A stretch of DNA of 12,229 bases, taken from assembly GCA_003166055.1 (NCBI GenBank), contig PMWR01000495.1, positions 1 through 12,229 of the forward strand, written 5' to 3'. The position numbers and the translations under genes are program-made. This document shows, one piece after another, positions 6,249-12,229 of the stretch (position 1 is its first letter; each line of letters opens with the position of its first letter). This stretch comes from Acidobacteriaceae bacterium (lineage in GTDB: Bacteria; Acidobacteriota; Terriglobia; Terriglobales; Acidobacteriaceae). The notes beneath the pieces were generated by a model. That model had not been told where the DNA came from. It saw only the letters and a list, made by a program, of their open reading frames with translations, and did no database searches.

Positions 6249-6284
6249 GAGGAGATCAGAGCTGGATGCCAGCTATCGATCCTC
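6249..6284 (+). other. composite stem-loop in glgP-pfkA gap
   Basis: The apical stem AGCTGG (6260-6265), loop ATG, CCAGCT (6269-6274) is perfect. Outside a small internal loop, 6249-6257 (GAGGAGATC) can pair with 6278-6284 (GATCCTC) by bulging two bases. There is no T-run, so it is not a typical terminator. It may shape processing or stability of a glgP-pfkA transcript. No promoter is obvious to me in this 143-bp gap. Confidence 0.35.
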
Positions 6285-6350
6285 ACGCTTTACCCGTCCG
6301 CAGTTCGAGGACAATTTCACACGAACCGAATTCAAGTCAGGGGAGAATTG

Positions 6351-7322
6351 GTGAATAATCTTGCAGTGCTGACAAGTGGAGGAGATGCCCCGGGGATGAA
6401 TGCCGCTATTCGAGCAGTCGTTCGCACGGGACACTCGCGCGGAGTGCACACCTGGGGTGTGATGCATGGGTATTCGGGCCTGATTGCGGCAGACTTCAAA
6501 CGGATGGGCCCGCGAGATGTGAGCAGCATTATCCAGCGCGGCGGGACGATTCTCGGATCGGCGCGCTGTCCTGAGTTCAGAACCGAAGAGGGCGTAGAAC
6601 TGGCGGTCCGGCGCTTGCGCGGCGCAGGGATCGATGGGCTGGTGGTCATTGGCGGCAATGGCTCGCAGACCGGCGCCAATGCGTTGAGCAAGATGGGATT
6701 CCCGGTGGTCGGCGTAGCCTCGACGATTGACAACGACCTGTACGGTTCGGAGGTCACGATCGGTGTCGACACGGCCGTGAACGTGGCGCTGAACGCGATT
6801 GACAATCTGAAGATCACCGCGAGTTCGCATCAACGTGTGCTGCTAGTGGAAGTAATGGGGCGCAAATGCGGTTTTCTCGCGCTCATGGCCGGCGTGGCCG
6901 GAGGCGCGGAAGCAATTGTCATCCCCGAAGTAGATCTTGCTCCGGAGCAACTGGCCGAACGCATCCACGGCGCGTACGAGCATGGAAAGCCGCACGCCAT
7001 CGTGGTCGTCGCAGAGGGTGCGCGATATAACGCGGAGGGTCTGTGCCGATATTTCGAGGAGCACGGACTCCTGCGCGGGTTCGAGTTTCGGTCAACAGTG
7101 CTGGGATATGTGCAGCGCGGGGCGGTGCCAACATGCAGGGACCGTTTGCTTGGCACCCGGCTAGGAGCCGAGGCGGCCGATCGCATTATTGCGGGAGAGA
7201 GCGGAGTCCTTGTCGGGGTGGAGAACGGCGTGATCAACACGACGCCCCTCGAAGAGGTGGTCGTGGGCAAGAAGCCGCTGGACCCGTGGTTCCTCAAGGC
7301 GGCTGACGTGCTGGCGCGGTAG
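6351..7322 (+). CDS. pfkA: 6-phosphofructokinase, ATP-type with active-site change
   Basis: A 323-aa enzyme, normal length for a bacterial PFK, phosphorylating fructose-6-phosphate in glycolysis. Start GTG 6351 is chosen because AGGGGAG (6339-6345) lies 5 bases upstream; an in-frame TTG at 6348 is too close to it. Visible motifs are TSGGDAPGMN (8-17), RGGTILGSAR with R72, STIDND (124-129, catalytic D127 and D129), SSHQR (R162), VEVMGR (R171) and E222, all at the same numbers as in E. coli PfkA. The exception is GGNGS at 101-105: Asn103 replaces the Mg-ATP-associated Asp103. Gly104 (ATP-type, not Asp as in PPi enzymes) favours ATP, while position 124 is Ser rather than Gly (ATP) or Lys (PPi). 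The E. coli His249 position is Tyr. It may be a subgroup with altered metal or donor handling. Confidence 0.92.
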   Translation: MNNLAVLTSGGDAPGMNAAIRAVVRTGHSRGVHTWGVMHGYSGLIAADFKRMGPRDVSSIIQRGGTILGSARCPEFRTEEGVELAVRRLRGAGIDGLVVIGGNGSQTGANALSKMGFPVVGVASTIDNDLYGSEVTIGVDTAVNVALNAIDNLKITASSHQRVLLVEVMGRKCGFLALMAGVAGGAEAIVIPEVDLAPEQLAERIHGAYEHGKPHAIVVVAEGARYNAEGLCRYFEEHGLLRGFEFRSTVLGYVQRGAVPTCRDRLLGTRLGAEAADRIIAGESGVLVGVENGVINTTPLEEVVVGKKPLDPWFLKAADVLAR

Positions 7323-7331
7323 TCGTTCGAC

Positions 7332-7364
7332 GCCTGCGTGCTGATGGGACCCAGGCACACAGGC
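7332..7364 (+). terminator. imperfect hairpin after pfkA
   Basis: GCCTGCGTG (7332-7340) pairs with CACACAGGC (7356-7364) with one C.A mismatch and a 15-base loop, nine bases after the pfkA stop. There is no T-run downstream, so intrinsic termination is doubtful; position alone suggests a 3'-end structure. Confidence 0.25.
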
Positions 7365-7557
7365 ATAGAATCGAATGTGGCAGCTCTGGAAAGCAACAGA
7401 GGTGGTGCGCAAAAAATACGTGAATGTCAGGCTGTTTCGCAAGTGCCGACGACACCTCAAGCAGCGCCTTGTACCGGCTTCCTTCCAAGGAAACCGGATT
7501 CTCACGGTCGTCCATCCCGCACCTTCATTGCCGATCGACCACAGGGAAACTGACATG

Positions 7558-7575
7558 CTTCGATCAAGATCGAAG
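7558..7575. repeat. perfect 8-bp palindrome
   Basis: CTTCGATC - AA - GATCGAAG is perfectly symmetric, in gene-free DNA between convergent genes. In RNA it would form a 7-bp stem with a CAAG tetraloop on the plus strand or CTTG on the minus strand. It could serve as a bidirectional transcript end or a protein-binding site; no T-run accompanies it. Confidence 0.35.
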
Positions 7576-7622
7576 ACGGCTAAATTCAATACAGGGTGAC
7601 CGGAAACAGAAATGGTTAATCG

Positions 7623-7641
7623 GACTGCGGTCACGGCAGTC
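7623..7641 (-). terminator. hairpin after patatin gene
   Basis: GACTGC (7623-7628) and GCAGTC (7636-7641) form a perfect 6-bp stem with a 7-base loop. Read on the minus strand it starts 14 bases after the patatin stop codon and is followed by a moderately T-rich run (CGATTAACCATTTCTG) rather than a true T-tract. It is a candidate 3' end for the minus-strand operon. Confidence 0.3.
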
Positions 7642-7655
7642 ACTGCGACAGGCGC

Positions 7656-9839
7656 TCAGAAGCTTCCGAGCGTCAATCGGAACCGCGCTTTCCCATTCTC
7701 ATCAAAGCTCATCTCGAATCCTGTTGCTCCTATCTGTGTCGGGAAGAAAGCACCGATGGATGCGCTCTGATGTGTACTCCAGCCTGCGGAGCCGGCATCA
7801 AAGCGGCCGGCCTCATACCAAAGCGCAAGGCCGGGATGAGAGGAAACATGCCGAATGGGCCGGCCATGCAGAATTACACCTGAGCCAGCAGTCACTAGCG
7901 TATTTGCATGAAACTCCTGGTACCGGAATGCAGCCATGTTGGTTTGATCGCCAGCAGTGAACTGATCGAAATAGTTAAGCTTTCGGCCAAAGCTTGTGCC
8001 GACATGGTTGGTCGCAAAGAGAGTCACTTTGGGGTCTAAAGGCCTAAAGGTGTTGAAGTCTGCGTGAAGGAACGGGTAGTCTCCGGTGCTTCGCAGGAAA
8101 TACCCGGTCTCGCCTTCGAAGCGTGTACCGCGCGTGGGCAATCCACCGGAATCCTGATGATTTATGATCCACCGTGCCTCCGGAATGGTGAATCCCCCGT
8201 TACGTGATGAAACGCCGTCAACGACCACTGTGCGGCTGTACGAATCGTACCCCGCTTGGGCACCGAGTCGAAGCTGGGCAAAGCGCCAGGTCCCAATTCC
8301 GGCGTAAAAGGCCCCCCCGATTCGGTCTCGATTGTCGCTTTGGCGGTCCGGCCCTGTGTAGCTGTTGAAATGAGTTCTTCCGCCAAAGAACTGGGAAGCG
8401 ATAAAGTACTGGCTCCCGCCGAACGGCTTGTAAGCCTCCACCTGCAATGCGGGATCGTAGCCCAGATTTGCCGTACTCAAGATTTGAGCTTTGTAGGCGT
8501 TTCTGGGAATCAGCGCCGTCGACAGCTTCACCCCAAAGCGCGATGGTTCACCGGGCGACACGGCGTATTGCCCCGAGACGCGCACCAGAATCCGGTCAGT
8601 GGGGCGTTCGGCGAACTTGACGTTGTAGCCGCCCAGACCTGAAGCCTCCTGCTGCCATTCGTAGGCCGCCCCAGGAACAGCAGTGGCGGCGACCATACCG
8701 GATAAGGTATTCTCCAGCTCTTTTTCCGATACGGCTCTATCTCCAAGGTTGCGGTGAATCTCGGCTTGTGCATCTCTCTGGAACGACGGATTCGGACTTG
8801 AAACAGCGAGCACCTTTCCCATGTCGCTCGCAAACCGCATTCTCGCCTTGCGCTGGGCCAGATGCGCATTCCAATCCTGCTGTGAGAGTTCAAAGCGGGC
8901 AAGCTGAGAAGCATGTGCCTTGGCCGCCTCGTACCCGGCTTCGATGATCTCACTCCAGCGCTGGTAATCGGTTCCAGAGAAACGCTTCGTGTCTACAGAG
9001 ATAACCAGATCCGCCTTGGCAAGCGAACGCTGCTCGTTTTTCTCAACGACCAGCGAAATGGACTGTCCCATGACATCGGACAGAGACTTGAACTGGTCCG
9101 GCTTCACTTTTGGAGTCTCAAAAGCAACTGCAATTACGATCTTCGCTCCCATGTCTCGAACGGCGTCAACGGGAATGTTATCGAGCACGCCGCCGTCAAC
9201 AAGAACCATCCGGTCCAACTTGACCGGCGTAAATACTCCGGGCAAGGACATGGTAGCGCGCATTGCGGTAGACAATGAACCCTTGTCGAACACGACTGAA
9301 TCACCACTCACCAGATCGGTTGCGACGCAGCGGAACGGTATCGGTAGTTGATCGAAGTCGGTGACACCAGAGTACGCCATCGTCGATCGGCTGAGTAACA
9401 GCGATAAGGACTCGCCTGGATTGAGACCGGACGGAAGCGAAAAGCCCCTTCCGAACCGTAACGTGAAGTCGCCAAACGTTCGATTCCACTTTTGCTTATC
9501 AGCAATGGGTTGGTCTGCGAATCGCAGACTCGGATTTAAGAGAGCATTCCAGTCGGCGTTTTCGACGGTCGCCCTGATTTGCGATGAATCCATGCCGGTT
9601 GCATAGAGGCCTCCGATGAGGCCTCCCATGCTGGTCCCGCCAATCCTATCAACGGGAATATGATGCTCTTCGAAATAACGAAGCACACCGATATGGGCCA
9701 ATCCGAGGGCACTGCCCCCGCTGAGCGCAACCCCGATGGAGGGCCTCTCTGTTTCTGCTTGCTCTTGCGCAGTGGCTGCGGCAGAACAAAGAAGGCTCAC
9801 TGCAATGCAGCAAAACGGAATTGTTATCCATCGCAGCAT
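7656..9839 (-). CDS. patatin-like phospholipase with outer-membrane beta-barrel
   Basis: A 727-aa exported protein. A signal peptide spans residues 1-24 (ATA|Q cleavage). A patatin domain spans about 34-230: oxyanion loop SGGSALG (40-46), nucleophile GTSMGG with Ser70, and catalytic Asp215 in VDGG, giving a Ser-Asp dyad for lipid acyl hydrolysis. Residues about 350-440 look like a POTRA-type or linker region (QAEIHRNLGDRAVSEKELEN). The C-terminal part (about 440-727) is made of alternating beta strands ending in a terminal Phe (RFRLTLGSF), typical of BAM-inserted barrels. This is the architecture of type Vd (PlpD-like) patatin/Omp85 proteins: a lipase carried to the surface or periplasm by its own barrel. 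The usual basic residue of the oxyanion loop (GGGxRG) is Leu45 here, as I recall for acidobacterial members. It starts 6 bases after the RND-TolC stop, with a weak RBS (GTGAG), so it is probably cotranscribed and coupled. Confidence 0.9.
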   Translation of the reverse strand: MLRWITIPFCCIAVSLLCSAAATAQEQAETERPSIGVALSGGSALGLAHIGVLRYFEEHHIPVDRIGGTSMGGLIGGLYATGMDSSQIRATVENADWNALLNPSLRFADQPIADKQKWNRTFGDFTLRFGRGFSLPSGLNPGESLSLLLSRSTMAYSGVTDFDQLPIPFRCVATDLVSGDSVVFDKGSLSTAMRATMSLPGVFTPVKLDRMVLVDGGVLDNIPVDAVRDMGAKIVIAVAFETPKVKPDQFKSLSDVMGQSISLVVEKNEQRSLAKADLVISVDTKRFSGTDYQRWSEIIEAGYEAAKAHASQLARFELSQQDWNAHLAQRKARMRFASDMGKVLAVSSPNPSFQRDAQAEIHRNLGDRAVSEKELENTLSGMVAATAVPGAAYEWQQEASGLGGYNVKFAERPTDRILVRVSGQYAVSPGEPSRFGVKLSTALIPRNAYKAQILSTANLGYDPALQVEAYKPFGGSQYFIASQFFGGRTHFNSYTGPDRQSDNRDRIGGAFYAGIGTWRFAQLRLGAQAGYDSYSRTVVVDGVSSRNGGFTIPEARWIINHQDSGGLPTRGTRFEGETGYFLRSTGDYPFLHADFNTFRPLDPKVTLFATNHVGTSFGRKLNYFDQFTAGDQTNMAAFRYQEFHANTLVTAGSGVILHGRPIRHVSSHPGLALWYEAGRFDAGSAGWSTHQSASIGAFFPTQIGATGFEMSFDENGKARFRLTLGSF

Positions 9840-9845
9840 ACCGAC

Positions 9846-12229
9846 TCACTGACGGCCAAGTGTGCGCTCGAGTTCAGCTCGGGCGACCACATGGTCCTTC
9901 TCGGCATCGAAGAGCTGAGCGTCCGCCTCAGCTAATTGCGCCTCCGCTTCCCTCAGCGCCGATACATTCACCGTGTTCGAATGGACCTGATCGCCAGTGA
10001 TGCGGAGGTTTTCCGTTGCGGCTTTGACTTGCCGGCGCGCCGCGTCGAGCTCGTCCTGGGTGCGATTCAGCTTGCGAAGTCCCTTTTCGATGTCGATGCG
10101 AACCTGACTTTCAGCGTGATGGACGTTTTCTTTTGCCTCTGAAACCTGCGCATGACGCTCACGAACCAGGCCAATGCGTTTGCCAAACTCTGAAATCGTA
10201 AACTCCGACCGGAAGCCGACGATTTCGGTGTTGTCCGGCAAAAGCGGAGTCCCATTCTGGTGAATGTTCTGCACGAACCCGGTGACATCGGGAATGTATT
10301 CCGCGCGGGCGGCACTGAGTCCCGCACGCGCCTTATCAAGCGTATGGCGCGCCGACTCGATGGAAGGGTTGTGCGCCAGTGCCTCCGATTCAAGGCCCTG
10401 AGCCGAATTGGATATCGCGGGAGAAGTTCCAGAAGCTGAAGGAACCTGGTCTTCTTCTGGCTTGACCAGCGCGAATTCGGTGTTCAGCGGCAAACCGAGC
10501 AGATCGTTGAATTGGACGCTCATGTCGTCGATAGCATCTTCCACCGAGCCAAGCGCGTGCCGTGCAGTTGCAAGCTGGGCTTCGCCTTCCAGGACCTTCG
10601 CTTCGAGTACAACTCCGGACTCAACACCTTTTCTGGCTTCATCCAGAGCTTGCTCCCCAGCTTGGACACGCAGTTCAAGAGCGTGCTCGCGTCCTTGCGC
10701 TGAAAGAAGCTGATAGAAGAGTGTTTTAGTATTGAGCGCGACTTCGTCGCGGGCCAGTTGGAAGTCGCTGCGCGCCAAAGCTGCATCTGCGCGGGCGACG
10801 GACACGCCCGCATGGATCTTGAACATCTGGGTTATTGGCTGCGCCGCCACTGTTGTTGTGATGAATGCATCCTGCTTGCCTACCTTGATGTTAACGTCGT
10901 TGTTTGGGATAGGTCCCGTAGCTCCGTATACGCCGAGCGCGCCCTTCGAGATGGTAAGGAATTCAGACTGATCAAGATGCGTTGTCGCGCTTTCGTTGGT
11001 GATGACCGGGAAATAATTCGCACGCGCTTGCGTCACTCGCGCATCCGCTTCTTTGGCTTTATCGCCTGCCATCTTCACCAGCGAATTCTGCTTGTTGGAA
11101 AGCTGAATCGCCTCGGCGAGTGTGATGGACCGGGTTTGAGCTCGCGACGAGGATGCGAACAAGGATAGAAGCAGAAGTGGCGTGACGATTGTCGCGTTGC
11201 GAATACGCCTGCTTTGCACAACGACAAAGAGAACCGGTATCGCCACAAGAGTAAACACCATAGACCCAACCAGGCCGAAGGCGATGACGCTGGCCATGGG
11301 AGACCACATGCTCGATCCTGAAATAATCATCGGAACAACTCCTACCGCAGCCGCCATTGAAGTTAGAAAGATCGGACGCAGACGGCGCTCGCCGGCCTCG
11401 AGTGCGGCTTGATCGAGAGGGACTCCATCCTTCATGCGCTGGTGAATGTAATCGACCAGAATGATCGCGTTTCTGACCACCAGTCCACCCACGCTGATGA
11501 GACCAATAAATGCTGTGAATCCGAACGTATTGCGTGTCAGGAAGAGGCCGAGGGCAGCTCCAGGGACCGCGAGTGGCAGCGCGGTCATGATGATGAGCGG
11601 GTCCAGGAGCGTGCGGAACTGGATGAGAAGAATCAGGAAGATCAGCATGACGGCGGCCGCCAGCACGTATTTCATCTCGCCGAATGTCTCCTCCTGAATC
11701 TCCGATTCTCCGCCGTAGGCGATCTTGTAGCCGGGCGGCAGGGGCATGGCGTCGACCTGCTTGCGAGCCTGTTTCAGAATATTGCTGGCCAACTGTCCAT
11801 GGGCGGGAAAGGCACGCACGGTAAGGGTGCGTACGCCGTTCCTGCGCACGATTCTCCCCGGCTGCCATTCCGGATTCAATTTTGCGACGGCATCCACCGG
11901 GACCCTTGTTCCCGTAACCGGCGATGTAACGTACATGTCCTCTACCGACCGGAAATTGTCTCTCTGAGCAGGATCCAACCGCAGTAGAACGTCGAGATTG
12001 CGATCCCCTTCCCAGGCGGTGGTCGCGGGCAGGCCTTCGAACCCGGCGGCAAGTTCCTGAGAGATCATCTGATTGCTCAGACCCAGGCGATTCGCCACTT
12101 CCTCGCGCACATGCACGCCAGCTTCAAGAACCTCTTCGTGCCAGTCGGTATTGATGTAGGTTGCGCCCGGCGTATGCCGCAGCACGTCCTGCACATTGTT
12201 GCCGATCGACTCCAATGTAGCCGCATCCG
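9846..12229 (-). CDS. RND efflux permease fused to TolC-like domain (5' part beyond window)
   Basis: The frame is open to the right edge, so the N-terminal part of the permease is missing; 794 complete codons are visible. Numbering is from the TTG at 12215, which is internal and not a start. Residues 1-180 are the second periplasmic porter/docking half. Residues 182-200, 205-227, 232-257, 281-300 and 308-333 are the last five transmembrane helices of an HAE-type RND proton/drug antiporter. TM10 has GLVVRNAIILVDY (Arg where AcrB has Lys940), and RLRPIFLTS is the conserved TM11 start. After TM12 comes SRRIRN, a hydrophobic stretch TIVTPLLLLSLFA and SSSRAQ (341-360), like an internal signal peptide. 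Residues 362-789 are a complete TolC/OEP domain with two similar alpha-helical hairpin halves. There is no stop or clear RBS at the junction, so it reads as a true fusion combining inner-membrane pump and outer-membrane channel. No membrane-fusion adaptor is in the window. Confidence 0.9.
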   Translation of the reverse strand, partial: DAATLESIGNNVQDVLRHTPGATYINTDWHEEVLEAGVHVREEVANRLGLSNQMISQELAAGFEGLPATTAWEGDRNLDVLLRLDPAQRDNFRSVEDMYVTSPVTGTRVPVDAVAKLNPEWQPGRIVRRNGVRTLTVRAFPAHGQLASNILKQARKQVDAMPLPPGYKIAYGGESEIQEETFGEMKYVLAAAVMLIFLILLIQFRTLLDPLIIMTALPLAVPGAALGLFLTRNTFGFTAFIGLISVGGLVVRNAIILVDYIHQRMKDGVPLDQAALEAGERRLRPIFLTSMAAAVGVVPMIISGSSMWSPMASVIAFGLVGSMVFTLVAIPVLFVVVQSRRIRNATIVTPLLLLSLFASSSRAQTRSITLAEAIQLSNKQNSLVKMAGDKAKEADARVTQARANYFPVITNESATTHLDQSEFLTISKGALGVYGATGPIPNNDVNIKVGKQDAFITTTVAAQPITQMFKIHAGVSVARADAALARSDFQLARDEVALNTKTLFYQLLSAQGREHALELRVQAGEQALDEARKGVESGVVLEAKVLEGEAQLATARHALGSVEDAIDDMSVQFNDLLGLPLNTEFALVKPEEDQVPSASGTSPAISNSAQGLESEALAHNPSIESARHTLDKARAGLSAARAEYIPDVTGFVQNIHQNGTPLLPDNTEIVGFRSEFTISEFGKRIGLVRERHAQVSEAKENVHHAESQVRIDIEKGLRKLNRTQDELDAARRQVKAATENLRITGDQVHSNTVNVSALREAEAQLAEADAQLFDAEKDHVVARAELERTLGRQ

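Larger units (their letters stand above)
7323..7655. other. gene-free gap between convergent genes
   Basis: These 333 bases separate pfkA (plus) from the patatin gene (minus). Several short plus-strand frames (for example 7375-7599) lack a Shine-Dalgarno and have an implausible Arg/Lys-rich composition; I regard them as chance. The stretch holds an imperfect hairpin just after pfkA (7332-7364), a perfect palindrome (7558-7575) and a hairpin before the patatin stop (7623-7641). No canonical T-run terminator is visible for either strand. Confidence 0.5.

Noticed and set aside
7375..7599. 74-codon Arg/Lys-rich frame downstream of pfkA
   Set aside because: No ribosome-binding site, no motif, overlaps a palindrome; chance open frame.
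9846..11210. Independent tolC gene starting at an internal GTG near 11220
   Set aside because: A GTG exists just before the hinge, but no Shine-Dalgarno precedes it and the permease frame has no stop, so a fusion is simpler.
11409..11987. 192-codon plus-strand frame opposite the RND gene
   Set aside because: Antisense shadow of the RND coding sequence; Glu/Asp/Arg-rich low-information translation.
1..12229. CRISPR array, tRNA, rRNA, IS element or integrase
   Set aside because: No regularly spaced repeats, tRNA-like cloverleaf, rRNA sequence, transposase or integrase motif seen on either strand.

Overview
The window looks like chromosomal DNA of an Acidobacteriota-type bacterium (Terriglobia-like). 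I infer this from my memory of the protein families, not from a search. The clues are a secreted carboxypeptidase-regulatory-like protein with a characteristic acidobacterial C-terminal half, a short sigma-factor-like pair of ORFs, a patatin/outer-membrane-barrel protein of the 'SGGSALG' type, and moderately high GC. I see no rRNA, tRNA, CRISPR array, IS element or phage gene.

Left part (1-3627), plus strand. A strong RNA-like stem-loop (20-68) precedes a 51-aa membrane miniprotein (112-267). Next is a Crp/Fnr-family regulator (311-1072) with a CRP-geometry inverted repeat just upstream of its start. A gene-free stretch of about 450 bp (1073-1522) follows; it ends in a hairpin that sequesters the ribosome-binding site of a secreted regulatory-like-fold protein (1523-2524). 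After a probable terminator comes a set of short ORFs. Two of them resemble the region 2 and region 4 halves of a small sigma factor (2719-3030 and 3318-3578), separated by an unrelated 66-aa ORF (3113-3313). Tandem hairpins close this set.

Middle part (3670-7322), plus strand. An alpha-glucan phosphorylase (glgP) and a 6-phosphofructokinase (pfkA) lie 143 bp apart with a composite stem-loop between them. Together they link glycogen breakdown to glycolysis. With the nearby Crp/Fnr regulator, this suggests an energy- or oxygen-stress carbon-mobilisation neighbourhood; that link is inference. The PFK has Asn at the position of the conserved Asp103 of the E. coli enzyme.

Right part (7656-12229), minus strand, convergent with pfkA. 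An RND efflux permease, cut by the right edge of the window, is fused in frame to a complete TolC-like outer-membrane efflux domain. Six bases downstream is a patatin phospholipase with a C-terminal outer-membrane beta-barrel. Both belong to the cell envelope and are probably cotranscribed. A periplasmic adaptor gene is not in the window and may lie beyond the right edge.

The observations most worth checking are the RND-TolC fusion with a signal-peptide-like hinge, the split sigma-like gene pair, the RBS-sequestering hairpin at 1494-1517, the structured leader at 20-68 and the PFK active-site substitution.
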